This document shows positions 33,704 through 45,599 of a stretch of DNA of 64,000 bases, in pieces (within the stretch, counting starts at the first letter, position 1; each line of letters starts with the position of its first letter). This stretch comes from Musa acuminata AAA Group (Eukaryota; Streptophyta; Magnoliopsida; Zingiberales; Musaceae). The notes under the pieces are model-generated. The model searched no databases. It saw only the letters and a list, made by a program, of their open reading frames with translations, and was not told the DNA's origin. The stretch covers positions 21,393,001 through 21,457,000 of the forward strand of contig NC_088348.1 in NCBI RefSeq assembly GCF_036884655.1. Direction: 5' to 3'. The position numbers and the translations under genes are program-made.

Positions 33704-36700
33704 ATGATGACAACCACTTGATGATGGAGTTAACATTAACCCCCGGAGTTTAAACAAACTCCCCCTATCAATATGCGATATTGATAGAATCTTGAATTCA
33801 AGTCAAATTCAAGTCATTGCAAATATTCATCATGAATATTTGCAATACGTCATCATTAATAACATGATCATACTTCTCCCCCTTTGTCATCAACAAAAAG
33901 GAGAAGTGTCACTTTCTATGTGTTTGAGAGATGAATTCAACTTATTATATGAAAAATATAATATCAAGTTTTATCATCATACAATTTGTAAGCTTGAAAA
34001 TTTAGCAAATGCTACATCATGCATGCAGGCTAGCAAAAATTTAGCAAGTGCTATATCACATTAGAATATGTAAGCTATCAAGTTTTAGATATGCAAGATA
34101 GTAAAATAGCATGTCCTACTTTACAACATTTTAAAACATGCAAGCTTGCAGTTTTAAGATGTTCAAAAAGCAACTCTTCCTTCTCGAAATATGCAAGTTG
34201 AAAGCTATCAAATTTTGCTTCCTTTGTAATGTTTGAGCTTGCAATTTTACTTCCATTGCAAAGTACAAGTTTAGTATGTTTAGCATCTTGAGATAGCAAC
34301 TGTTTGCTTCTCTTTAGACTACAAGCTAGCAATTTTTACGATATGCAAGTTTTACTACATACAAGCTAGCAAAAATTTTGAAAGTAAATGCAAGATAGCT
34401 TTCTTGTGTAAGCTCATGATTCTTGCTTCCTATTGCAGTGTGCAAGTTGCAAGTTTTGCTTCTTGAGATAGGCAAGATAGCACATTTGTTTGAGATTACA
34501 AGATAGCATTTTTTGCTTTTGAGATGAGCAAGCTAATAAGTTTTGCCCCTTATTGAGATATGTACGTTTGTAATTTTTTTTGCTTCTCTTGTCTTGTGCT
34601 AGCTAGCTATCTCCCCCTTTGTCATTGTCAAAAAAAAGGGAAGACCTTTTACTTCAATTATGATAAAGGTAACTATCAATCTTATTCGTGCATTATTATA
34701 TTTTTAAATTAAAACATGCACATTTTCAAAAACCTTATATTTCATTCATGCACGATATTGAATAAATCAATTAACATTATGAGCATATCATACATGATAC
34801 TAAAATTTTTAACTATTTATCAATATTTTGATCATGATACCAAACATTTATCATTTAGAGCATTCATGACACAAAGCATTAAATCAACATACATCATTTT
34901 AGCAAAAACTCATAGCATTTTAAATCATGATTTACATCATATGCAATACATCATATCATAATTAGAAAGCACAAGTATTGCATGCATCATTACAGATCAT
35001 AAATATTTCATATCATGATGGTATTAATTTGTCAAATTGTATCATACCACGCATGATTATAACTTTTTTCATTTTATCATTGTAAACAAGAAAGAATAAA
35101 GAAAGAACAAAATAGTGTAAAATATTTCAATTATTTCAAGACATATAAGCCATAAATCCAATGGCGTCATGTCATGAAAGATAAGACCTCTTGAATTACA
35201 AAAGATATGATTTATTTTATCAAATCTCTTCTTTTTATAAATAATAAAAATTGTAGGTGTACAAAGAAGAGATTATGATTAAAAAAGAATCTCAAGTAGT
35301 AAATCCAAGAAATCAAGATCATAATTTGAATGCAAACTCATTCAAATTCAAGTCGTCAAATTCATCAAAATCTCAACATTACTTTCAAGAGATTCAAAAT
35401 AGTATACATAGATTTATCATAATAATCATCAAGATCAATAAGATAGAGAAAATAATTTTTTAAGGAAAAATATTTTTCTCTTTTTAGTTATTTCAATTCA
35501 TATGATTTTATTTCATGTATGCCAAATAAAAACATGTATCATGTTTCAAATCGAAAGTATGAGATTTATTACAACAAAGATCAATAAGGCACTTTTATTA
35601 TGGTAAAAATCAATAATTCGTAAATCGCAAGATTCATCATGCATAATTTCAAAATTTATTAAGCATGATCATTGTGCATGACACTAAAACATGGTTTCAA
35701 AATGTTTAATATTTTCATTACACAATTTCATTATTATGCATCATCATATTTTCAAATTCGAACATGCACAATTTCAAAACTATACCTTTCATTTTTCATG
35801 TATGATACAAATAACTCAATCATCACTATGGGCATATCATACATGATATTCAAGCATTCATAATATATCATTTTGGCAACATGATCATAGCTATTCAAAT
35901 GATGGTATCTAAATGTCAAAATTCATTACATCCTATCATGCATGATCATTAACTTATCATTTGTATTTCATGCATTATTTCATTTCATCACATTCAAAAT
36001 ATCAAGAGAATTTTGGTGATGAAATAAATATTTCATAAATATAAGTAATTGCATAAAAATCATATCATGAAAAGATAATACCAAAAGACACGTTTTCTTT
36101 TGAAAAATCTCCTCTTAAATAATCAAAGGAAAATCTTAGGAGATCATGATATAGATAAAATTCATTCAATCTTATAGGAGAACAAGATATTAATTCAAGC
36201 ATATAAAATTTTTCAATTCATTATGAATCATAATAAGAATTGTGGTTCCAAAAAATCACGATTCATTTAGGAAAATTTTCTCTTTAGTGCACACGATAAG
36301 AAGAAATATAGCAATGATACCAATCATGATTCATTTGGATAGTAGATGCTAAAAAGAAACATTGACGATAAAAGATCTCGATTTTTATAGAGTAAATCTC
36401 AAGTTATAAATCTCAAAAAATCGAGATAAAGCTCATTCAAGTTCAAATCATCAAATCAAAATCATTTTCAAGAAAATACTTTTATCTATTTAGTTACTTC
36501 ATATAAGCATGCCTTTGTCCTTTTTATGCCAAAAAATATATATATCATCAATCGTTTAAGATCAAAAAATAAGTTTCATTATAGAAACCATCAAGATCAA
36601 TAAAACACAAAAAATCATCATGTATAACTTTTAAAATCTCATACATAAAATTATCAAATCATGGTATCAAAATTTTAATATTTTCATTACAACTTTATTG

Positions 36701-37169
36701 CATTGGTTTCATTGAACATAATTTTGAATGATTCTTATAGATAACTAAAACTTATTTAATTTTAATTTATATGATTGACTTTATATTAACATGCTCAAAT
36801 TTTGTTCTTATGTCAAAACCATACATCATGTTTGAAAACAAAAAACAAGGTTCATAAAAAATCATCAAGCCTTCCATTCAAAAGTCATGCATCGTCATTG
36901 AAAATCAATATGGAAATCATCAAAATACACATTCTTGCTTCTCATAAGATTAATCTTACTAGGTGTACAAGTATTAGATTTATATCTAATATTTTATTGC
37001 ATTAACATAGAACATGCAATTTTCATTGTCATTTTCAAGATTACGAGCATGATCATATTTTTGCATTTTTATTTTCGAACATTTAATTTTAAAAAAAATG
37101 ATTCAAAACTAAATTACAAAAAGAAGTGTATTATGAAAAGCATTATGTAATTTTGAAATAAATTAGGGG
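33704..37169 (-). other. Noncoding AT-rich filler of element G
   Basis: PPT-like modules at about 33873-33908 and 34609-34646; CAAGCTAGCAA and GATAGCA motifs concentrated at 34020-34610; otherwise long TCAT/ATCA-rich sequence similar to F and B. No gene supported. Confidence 0.75.
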
Positions 37170-38066
37170 GATTTCGATTACCTCATCGTTGAAAGCGGTT
37201 AAGGCGTAGTTTGCCACCTCGCCTTTCTTAATTTTCTCATCATCTTCGGAGGAGCTCGATTCATTCCAATTTGTATTCTTCTTCTTGCGTTTAAAGCAAG
37301 TAGTTTCGTTCTTTTTGCTTTTTAATTTTTATTTCATTTATAGTTTAAGTTCATCATCACTTGAGCTTATGCTCGAATAGTCTTCATGTGTTCTATATCC
37401 CAAATCCTTCCTGTCCTTTGGAAAGTTGTTCTCGAGTTCCCTTTTTATCACATTATTCATTTTGTAGGTCATTAAAGATCCAATTAGTTCTTCGAGAGGA
37501 AATGTTTTAAAGTCCTTGGCCTCTTGAAAGGTCATAACTTTTGGATCCCAACTTTTTGGAAGGGATCTTAAGATTTTAGTTACTAGTTCAAAGTTAGAAA
37601 AATTTTTACTAAGAGTTTTTAGTCCATTGATGACATCCGTGAAACAGATGTACATGTCTTTGATGGACTCACTTGGTTTCATTCAGAAAAGTTCGTAAGA
37701 GTGCATAAGAATATTGATTTTGGACTCTTTCACTCGGCTAGTGCCTTCATGAGTGACCTCAAGAGTTCTCCAAATATCAAAAGGTGAATCACAAATCGAA
37801 ACGCGATTAAATTCATTTTTATCAAGTGCACAATATAAGGCATTCATAGCCTTTGTGTTTAAAGCAAAAACTTTCTTCTCCGATTCATCCCATTCACTCA
37901 TTGGAAGAGAAGATTTTTGAAATCCATTTTCGATAATATTCCAAAGCTCGAGATTCAACGAAAGTAAGAAAACTCTCATTCGAGTTTTCCAACAAGTATA
38001 GTCTGTTCCATTGATAAAGGGAGGACGAATGAGAGAGTGACCCTCTTGAAAGTCGTAAAGAGCCAT
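37170..38066 (-). pseudogene. Element G gag (knuckle-less), three nonsense codons
   Basis: Starts MALYDFQEGHSLIRPPFI at 38066, collinear with F's Gag. A stop (YELF*MKPSE) sits at 37683-37685, and two more lie near 37325-37340 (ELKL*MK*KLK where F has QMKQ). All three are explained by C-to-T changes at CGR or CAA codons. The C-terminus has the same CFKRKK stub in place of the zinc knuckle, then ESSSSEDDEK and NYALTAFNDEV. Confidence 0.92.
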
Positions 38067-38101
38067 TTCTATTTGGGTGTTAAACCAAAGTGGAAAACCA
38101 T

Positions 38102-38116
38102 GCCTCTGATACCAAT
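38102..38116 (-). other. PBS of element G
   Basis: ATTGGTATCAGAGGC on the minus strand adjacent to the 5' LTR. Confidence 0.88.
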
Positions 38117-39758
38117 TATTAGGATCGGAGCGGCACTAAGAGGGGGGGGTGAATTAGTGCAGCAAATTAAAACTTGTAAGTTTGAAAATGAATTCGTAAA
38201 TGCAAGGAGATTTCGATTCGACAGTAACTTTAGTAAAGTGAGAAGATGAAAATGAAAGCTTGCTGCAATGTAAATAACAATTTCAGAAAGGTAAGTACTC
38301 ACACATTCAAGGAACATACCAATTTAAAGTGGTTCGGTCAAATGATCTACGTCCACTTGCGAAGCCTTCTTCTATGAGGCTCCCAACTTCCACTAGCAAA
38401 TCACTTTAAAGGGGAAGGACAAATATCCCTCTTATAACTTTTTACAAGTGGTTCACACTCTTACAAATTTTCAAAGAGAAAGAAGGAAGTGAACACTCAA
38501 GCAATTGAAAATAAGACTTGCTAAAGACTTTGCTAAGGCTTTTTTCTCAATCTATTGCTTCTCAAAAAGTTGTAATCTCAACTGAGAATTGAGGGGTATT
38601 TATAGGCCCCAAGAGGATTCAAATTTGAGCTTCAAATTTGAATTCTCTTGGATTCCCGAAGTTGGCGGTGCCACCGCCTGTCAATATCACATTGACCGTT
38701 TATTGGCAGTGCCACCGCCCGACCTTTCGGATGCTGTGCAGTGCCACCGCCCAGTCCGGCGGTGCCACCGCCAGACCTCTCGGGTGCTGGGTGGTGCCAC
38801 CGCTCAGTCCCACGGTACCACCGCCCGATCCTCAGGTTCTAGGTGGTGCCATCGCCCAGTCCGACGGTTCCACCGCTCGGTCCTACGGGTCACTAGATGG
38901 GCTTCAAATCCAGCCCAAACTAGGTAATATCGGGTCTGGTTGGCCCCTAACCAGATATATGATTATCCCTTAATCCTAACACTAATTACATGCAAACTAT
39001 GCAACTGAAAACATAGTCCTAAGTAAGTTTTCAACCGACAAGCGTCAAGTCTCCTTCCGACGAGCTTTCTGGCGATCTTCCGGCGGACTTCCGATACACC
39101 CTCGGATTTCTTCCGACAGACTCCCATCAGGCTCCCGATCTTGTGGCGAGTTCAGCGAGTAGCTGAGCCTGTTCAGTGATCTCCGTGAACCTCCGACGAT
39201 CTCTTCGACAGACTTCCGAAAACTCTAACAAGTCCCTGATTTCTTCTCGTTTGGTTCCGGCAACATCTCCGACGAATCTTCGGACTCTCGAACACCCATC
39301 GAACATGACTCCGATAGACTTGCTTTATGTCTTCAAGCTATCGTAGTTAATCATGCACATGTAAAATAAAAGTTCGATCTAGACAATTACTCCTAAGCAA
39401 TTAATCAAGTTGTCCGACATGTCATTGGTCCCTCGACACTTCGTCTGATTCTTCGGCGCATCGTCCTCTCTTGCGGCCTATTGCCAAATCGGCTAGTTGA
39501 CTCCGCAACTCCGATATCCTTGGCGCAATACCTTCTCTTCTTGGCCCGATGCCCGAATCCATGACCCGAAGCCTTCTATCGATACGTCAACCGATCCACC
39601 GGCTCGACATCCAATCTTCTAACATGTTTCTCTAGCACAACATGATTTTTCTACTTTAATTGTCTCATCCTGAACGAAGCATCCTGCGTCACTTAAAATG
39701 CAAATTAAATCATAAACACATATCAAGTGGTTTTATCATCAAAACATGAGATTCAACA
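38117..39758 (-). repeat. 5' LTR of element G
   Basis: Starts TATTAGGATCGG (G lost from TG), ends GAGATTCAACA. TATA box about 38596-38605, dyad array 38663-38880, U3 block about 39405-39700. It retains a CTTCCGATACACCCTCGG-type segment (39088-39105) missing from the 3' copy. Confidence 0.93.
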
Positions 39759-39763
39759 GAGAG

Positions 39764-40134
39764 TCCTAATTGAGAGGGACATTCATGTAAAACCTACCTA
39801 AACCAACCCCTATTAAAGAGGTAAAGATGCCAGCTAGGGTTAGGAGGTTGTTTCTTAAAGAAGAATTAGGAGTTGTAAAGGAATAGGAGTCTTAAGTAGG
39901 AGTCTCATTAGGAGTTGGTTAGAAGTAAGAGTCTTGAGTAGGAGTCCTATTAGGAGTTAGGGTTTAGAAGCCCTATAAATAGCCATATATTCCTCCTCTT
40001 TTGATAAGCAATAGATGAATCTTTTCTGCAGCCTTTGAGCAGCAACTTAGAGGGAGGAACCCCTATAGAGTTCCAAGGAGGCCAATCCCCTAAAGAGATT
40101 AACCCCAAGTTTAGAATCTGTAAGGGTTCTAACA
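39764..40134 (+). repeat. 3' LTR of element D, remainder
   Basis: Continues from TCCTAATTGAGAGGGAC to GGGTTCTAACA. With 32038-32060 it adds to 394 bp, the 5' LTR length. TATA box CTATAAATAG near 39972. Confidence 0.92.
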
Positions 40135-40139
40135 AAGAG

Positions 40140-40521
40140 TGAGTGCTTGTAGGGGTTGTCTCCTAAACCCGGTTAAAGGAGAAGAGGGGTGTAAGAAGGA
40201 GGTTGATCTTCGCCTATTAAAGGAAGATCGATAGTGGATGCCGGTGGCCTCGATGGAAGAGGAATCAGAGGAGTGGATGTAGGTCATGATGACCGAAGCA
40301 CTATAAATTAGTTTATATTTCTATTTTGCTATTTATCTTAATTGCAAACTATCTTCCTTGCTTTACATCAACTACACTTTTATATGCTTTCAATTTAAAG
40401 ATCTTTCTGAAATGGTTTTCGTCGAAATCAGATTTTACCGTATGAAGGTTTTTCAAACCAATGTAATTTTTATCGCTATACTAATTCACCCCCCCTCTTA
40501 GTGCCGACTCTTTTCCTAACA
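40140..40521 (+). repeat. Solo LTR C, right part
   Basis: TGAGTGCTTGTAGGGGTTG to CTCTTAGTGCCGACTC then CCTAACA, the standard R/U5 end of this copia family in plus orientation. 40135-40139 AAGAG is D's TSD. 40522-40526 GTACT is C's own TSD copy. Confidence 0.88.
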
Positions 40522-41234
40522 GTACTGTCCAGACTGGGTGATGGTATCGCCCCGTCAGGCGGTGGTACCGCCAGAGCTCAGTCTCCGAGCTCTATCAGGT
40601 GGTGGTACTACCTAGTGTCAGGTGTTAAGCAGTGGTACCGCCCAGTGTCAACAGTGGTACTGCCCAGTGTTAGGTGTCAAGCGGTGGTACCGCCAGTCTC
40701 CCGAAAATCCTGAATAAGACACTTTATGGCTCCAATTTTGAAGCCATTGGGGCCTATAAAAATCTCACCCTTTTCTGTATGAAAGAGCACGAAAGCATTT
40801 GCATAATCTTGAGTTCTTGAGTTTTAAAGTGTTATAAAAGTGAGAAGAGTTCTCCTCCTTCATCTCTTAGCCTTGTAACCATCCAAGAAAGAGGAGTAAG
40901 ACTTGTAAGGGTTGTCTCCTAAACCCAATAAAAGGAGAAAGAGTTGTAAAAGATGGTGGGTCTTTGCCTATTGAAGGAAGGCCTTTAGTGGACACTAGTG
41001 ACCTCGTCAAAGGAGGAATACAAAAGTAGATGTAGGTCACATTAGTCGAACCACTCTAAATTCTGGTTTGCTTTTCATTTGTGTATTTTACATTACTGCA
41101 AATCACATTAACCGAAACCATTTTCGTCGGAATCGATTTTAATCGAAACAAAGACTTTTGAAATGAAGAAAATTTTCTACTACACTAATTCACCCCTTCC
41201 CCCCCCCCTCTTAGTGCCGCTCTTGATCCTAATA
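40522..41234 (+). repeat. 3' LTR of element A, right part
   Basis: Resumes with the dyad array (GCGGTGGTACCGCC variants, about 40555-40695), then GGCCTATAAAAATCTC (TATA near 40753) and the U5 end CCCCTCTTAGTGCCGCTC ending CCTAATA at 41234. Confidence 0.85.
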
Positions 41235-42307
41235 GACCATCGCTCCCTTCATACCCTAGTTAGCTCAGTAGACGGTTCTCCCCCCACGGTCGATGCCCAT
41301 GATCCAACCTATGCTCATCCCTACACCTCACAATGCCACTCTAATCGACCAGCCACCTTTTGCTCTAGATGCCCACCCCCCAACCGGGGAGCAATCAGGG
41401 CACCCGAGGCCAATGGTAGAGCACAACATCCCTGTGCCCAAACGCGCTACCTCAACCTTCCCCAAAGCCAACACCCTATCATCCGACTTGGTAGAAGACT
41501 CGTTTCGAGCCCAATTATGATTAGTGAATCAATGCCTAGATGAGATTTGAAGGGAATTCCATAAATCTGAGGAGCTTAGGGAAAATACCTCGGTTGGGTC
41601 TCCCTTTGCCCAAGAAATTCAGGACAAGTATATCCCTGACGCTGGACGCCTATGATGGTGGCTTTGATCCAGCGGAGCATGTCACCACCTTTCAAGCCCA
41701 GATGATCATATACGACACTTCTGATGCCCTAATGTGTCAGGCATTTCCTACCACCCTTCGAGGCCCGGCTCGGATGTGGTATAGCTAATTGAGGTCGTCC
41801 TCGATCTCGTCTTTTGATCAGCTTGCAAAGAAACTCAAGCTTCACTTCCTAGCCAGTGTGCAACCTAAACTATCCACAACCTTGCTACTTGGACTAAGGC
41901 AGAAGGAGGACGAATCCCTCTCCCTCTTCGTCACTTGCTTCGCTAATGAGATCATAGGGGTTCCAGATGCCCACCCCTCTTTGGCTATGCAAGCGTTCTT
42001 GGCATACTTATGACCTTCAAGGTTCTTTCGATCGCTAGTCAAGAGGCCACCAGCGACTATTCCCGAAATGCTCAAGCGGGCCAACCAGTATGTTGCTGTT
42101 GAGGCACTAGTGGCAGGAAAGTGCGAGGAGTCACACAAGAGGCCCTGTTAGGAGCTACCCATGTGAGCAAATCGGGGAAAGAAGGCCCACCATGGTGAGG
42201 CTGGAAGTAGATGAGCCCAAGGTGTGCAGATAAAAAAAAAGGGAGACCCACTATAGTGAAGCATGTGCTAGAGTTATAAATCTCGACCAGTCATGTGCCT
42301 AAGTTAT
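41235..42307 (+). pseudogene. Ty3/gypsy gag remnant
   Basis: 41540-42013 gives two adjacent open pieces in different phases around a stop at 41786: [55 protein letters not shown], then SSISSFDQLAKKLKLHF, QKEDESLSLFVTCFANEI and HPSLAMQAFLAYL. These are the core blocks of Retrotrans_gag (Y-D-G-x-x-D-P-x-E-H; L-x-G-x-A-x-x-W-F/Y; S-F-x-x-L) of plant non-chromovirus gypsy (Tat/Athila-like). The preceding 41235-41540 may be its N-terminal part. No protease or pol follows because element J begins. Confidence 0.8.
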
Positions 42308-43674
42308 TGCAACACCCTTCATTTTTAAAAATTTTATAAGGTCTTATTTAAAATATAGGGACCTAAATATAAATATTAGAAATTGGATATGATTTGTGAA
42401 AGATTCATATTAAGTTTTAACAAAAAAAAAGTGGGGGACATGTGTCACTAGCTAACCTAAGGAGGGTGCCACCTATGTTTGTTCTAAGAATGACACATAG
42501 GCTTCTTTCATGCATGCTTGTCACCTAGTAAATTCTTACATTAGCTAAACCTAAGTAATTAAAGGAGAAACTAAATGAAAATTCAAGAGCTGTAGCATAA
42601 GTTTGAGAAGAGAGGGAAGAGAAATTGAAGTAGAGAAAGAAAAAGCTTTACTTTGGCTTGAGATTTTGCATCAATTCCATACCTTTGGGACTCAAATTTG
42701 TTTAAGGAAGTATTCTAACCCCTTTCTACGGAACTCTTGATCTCTAATTTCATCTTAATCCCGAAATTTTTGGAAGATTTTGGCTTCATACATAATATTT
42801 CTTTTGTTTGGATACAAAACTGTGAATCTAGAATTTTTTGAAGATTTGACCTTTCTATATTATTCTAGCCATAACTTTCTATACTGATTTTGGATTCAAG
42901 CAAAACTAAATTTATCCAAAAATAGACTCATATATCTTTCTTTTGACACCTAGAATGGTAAATTTAGAGACTATTTCCCTATCTAAACTATTATTTCAAT
43001 TGACCCTATAAAATCTATAAGATAGAGACGTTGGTTTTGATCTTTCAGTACTTTGTTGTTTATAACTCTCTGTTAAAAATGCTGATCTATGCAAAGTATA
43101 ATTTATTAGAAACTAAACTCATAGATCTTTTTGTGCATATCTAATTTAAATAATTTGGAGTATAAATGTCTATTGATTCATCTGTTCAACTCAACTCTAT
43201 GAATTCTACAAAATAGAGATAATGTTCTCTGACCTTTGGTTACTAAACTGTTGATAACTCAATGTTGGAATCTTTAATTCATACAAACTTGATTTATCTA
43301 AATTTATATTGATACATCTTTCAAATGATTCCTATTTTGGGCAAATTAGAGCATACTTGATTATCTAAATAATTCATTCAATGTGCCTCTCAAATTCTGT
43401 CAGAATCGAGCTTTGATCGATTCTGCCTATTCTTGTTTCCATCTCTTTAGAAATTGATTTCAGCCAATATCCTTACTTCAGTTGAGCTTTACATTATTGC
43501 TTTGAATTTCTGTATATCTTATCCTTCAATTATTTGTATACCTGAATCTATTATGTAAAGTTCATGTTTGTATTGTAATGTTCCGTATAGGCACATGCAT
43601 TCCATTGTTTCACATGTGTTTTCGATATGACCCAATTTATTGTTCACAATATCCTTTTGTACTCTAGTGTTTGT

Positions 43675-43773
43675 GGGATTATTTGGACCTTTGCTATAAA
43701 TAGTAAAGGGATTATTTGGACCTTTACCAGAAATGGTAAAGGAATTATCTGGACCTTTGCCAGAAATGGTAAA
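43675..43773 (+). repeat. 33-bp tandem repeat, 3 copies, in J LTR1
   Basis: Unit GGGATTATTTGGACCTTT plus 15 bp, at 43675, 43708 and 43741. The same three copies occur in LTR2 at 46965-47063, so the array predates the insertion. Confidence 0.9.
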
Positions 43774-43860
43774 GGGTATATGCTTCTATATGTGCTTTGG
43801 ATACGAATGAAATGTGTGTAACTTCAAATGCGACGTTTGAGCTTCTATTTCATATTTGTT

Positions 43861-44531
43861 CTTTGATATGCTCGGAAATGCTTCATATGTCATTGATATG
43901 TTTCGAAGCATTTCGTCTACCATTGATATATTCCGAAAGATTTCATCTGCCATTGATATGCTCCAAAATGCTTCATATGTCATTGATATGTTTCGAAGCA
44001 TTTCATCCATCATTGATATGTTCCGAAATGTTTCATTTGTTATTGATATACTCCAAAACATTTCATACATCTTTGATATGCTCCGAAATACTTTATATGC
44101 CATTGATATGCTATTAATATGCTCCGAAATGCTTCTTATATCATTGATATACTCCAAAATGTATCATATACCATTGATATATTCAGAAGCATTTCATCTA
44201 TCATTGATATGTTCCGAAATATTTCATCTGCCATTGATATACTCCAAAATGCTTCAGATGCCATTGATATGTTCCGAAGTATTTCATCCGTCATTGATAT
44301 ATTCCGAAATATTTTATTTGTTATTGATATACTCGAAAATATTTCAAACATCCTTGATATGCTCTGAAATGCTTCATATGCTATTGATATGCTCCGTAAC
44401 ATTTCATATGTCATTGATATGCTCTGAAATGCTTCCTATGCCATTGATATACTCTAAAATGCTTCATATGCCATTGATATGTTCTGAAGCATTTCATCTG
44501 TTATTGATATGTTCCAAAATGTTTCATTACA
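43861..44531 (+). repeat. 30-bp minisatellite with higher-order structure in J LTR1
   Basis: About 22 units of the form CATTGATATGCTCCGAAATG plus 10 bp. The unit endings follow an order of eight types (ATGT, CTAC, CTGC, ATGT, CCAT, TTGT, ACAT, ATGC) that starts again near 44142 in the same order, then partly a third time. 30 is divisible by three, so frames stay open and give ten-residue repeats (IDMFRSISSI-like); I regard these as non-coding. Confidence 0.92.
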
Positions 44532-45176
44532 TCAATGATTTGCTCCAATTAGTCTTTACTCCCTTGTTATGAACAAAACATGCTTCGAATTAATTGACAT
44601 TGTAATTCTGCATTCGTTGAGCGACTATCTATGAACTCTTGTATCCTTGTCTTGTATTTAGTACATTATTTTCTTTGGAACTATCCTTTTTTGTCATTGA
44701 TATGTTAGTCACTTGCTGAGCACTATGTGCTCACCCTGTTGCTATATAAATTTTTTAGGATAACTTGTCACTCGCTAGAATATTTAAATTGAGCTACGAT
44801 AGTGGAAAGCTAGAAGACTTTGGGCAAACCTTTAGTAGATGATATGTTTTTATTGTATATGTACACTTGATGTCTAATGGAATGTTGATGGTAAATCTAA
44901 ACTTATGAGTTTTGTAAAAGTTTAAAGGACCTCTCATGTTAGGATTTTGGAGTGTTAAGTTAATTTGTGTAATGATATAGACACGTCGTAAATATTGGTT
45001 TTTGTGATTGTATAGAATCCCACACTTGTGGATTTATAAGGTGGTTCTTGTCTCGGTGAGTTGGTTTTAGATTTTATGATTCATCGAATGACTTGAATGT
45101 TTTCTTAGTATTCTCGAATGTATGATTAGATCGTGAAATGTATTGTTGATCTATAATAAATTCGGGGGGTGTGATA

Positions 45177-45599
45177 GAGTGGTACTAGAGCATGATTTGA
45201 GGATCTCTAAGATATTTGATATATTTGATGTACAAAATATATCGAGGTCTAATGAACTATAGTGATCGATGAAAATTTTCTTTGATACATTTTAGGAATC
45301 TAAGATGACGAGGACATTTAGTCCTCCTACTTCATCTACTTTTGATTAATTAAGTGAGATGAAAGGGTTGATCGGGGATATCAAATCAAAGTGGCACAGC
45401 GGAAGCATAGTGAGCCTGATCCAATGGTAGCAGAACAATGAAAGTTATTAGAAAAAAATTTTAATTTGAATGTTATGAGGAAAGAGAAAGATCAATGACA
45501 TTGATAGCCTCTATCCAGGAGCAATCTTGATCTCAACTTTTCGTCGAAGGAGGTATGACAAATTTAGAGGACTAAATTTTTCTTTCAATGAGAGGAGAG
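45177..45599 (+). other. Short internal region of element J
   Basis: PBS-like TGGTACTAGAGC at 45180-45191 (initiator tRNA-Met type, drifted), a possible gag start at 45304 reading MTRTFSPPTSSTFD*LSEMK, and a PPT region AATGAGAGGAGAG at 45587-45599, preceded by AGAGGACTAAATTTTTCTTT, the sequence usual before chromovirus PPTs. Confidence 0.75.

Larger units (their letters stand above)
32061..39758 (-). mobile_element. Element G: older gag-only copia retrotransposon
   Basis: 7698 bp: 5' LTR 38117-39758, PBS, gag with nonsense mutations, about 3.5 kb filler, PPT, 3' LTR 32061-33688. TSD GAGAG exact. The LTRs are 1642 and 1628 bp and differ by many substitutions and several indels, so it is older than F. 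Same architecture as F, with no pol. Confidence 0.94.
10707..40134 (+). mobile_element. Element D: Ty3/gypsy chromovirus (Reina-like), split by E and G
   Basis: Own sequence is 10707-13469, 29937-32060 and 39764-40134, about 5.3 kb in all. Order is 5' LTR, PBS, leader, gag, protease, RT, RNase H, integrase remnant, chromodomain, PPT, 3' LTR. Both LTRs are 394 bp once insert G is removed. Flanks are AGGAG (10702-10706) and AAGAG (40135-40139), a TSD with one mismatch. Short LTRs plus a C-terminal chromodomain suggest a Reina-type chromovirus. Many stops and deletions make it inactive. Confidence 0.9.
1..41234 (+). mobile_element. Element A: outermost Ty1/copia (sirevirus-like) retrotransposon, left end outside window
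   Basis: This is the host of the whole nest. Reading rightwards it has a gag remnant, a protease remnant, a split reverse transcriptase, RNase H, about 1.4 kb of noncoding DNA, a PPT at 8989-9003 and a 3' LTR starting at 9004. The LTR resumes at 40522 and ends near 41234 with a decayed end (TA for CA). Gene order gag-PR-(INT)-RT-RH is the copia order. The 5' LTR lies left of the window. It is broken by internal deletions, stops and inserted elements B and C, so it cannot be functional. Assignment to the sirevirus lineage rests on the Gag type, long LTRs and PPT-like repeats and is inferred. Confidence 0.85.
42308..45176 (+). repeat. LTR1 of element J
   Basis: Starts TGCAACACCCTTCATTTTT and ends GGGGGGTGTGATA, about 2869 bp. 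It is collinear with 45600-47641 through 44.1 kb, including the TGTGTCACTAGCTAACCTAA landmark (42442 and 45736), the 33-bp repeats and the 30-bp minisatellite. Confidence 0.85.

Noticed and set aside
43856..44572. 238-residue open frame made of ten-residue repeats (and antisense frames at 43786-44157 and 44136-44414)
   Set aside because: Produced by a 30-bp minisatellite inside an LTR; open in several frames on both strands, with no domain or start context.
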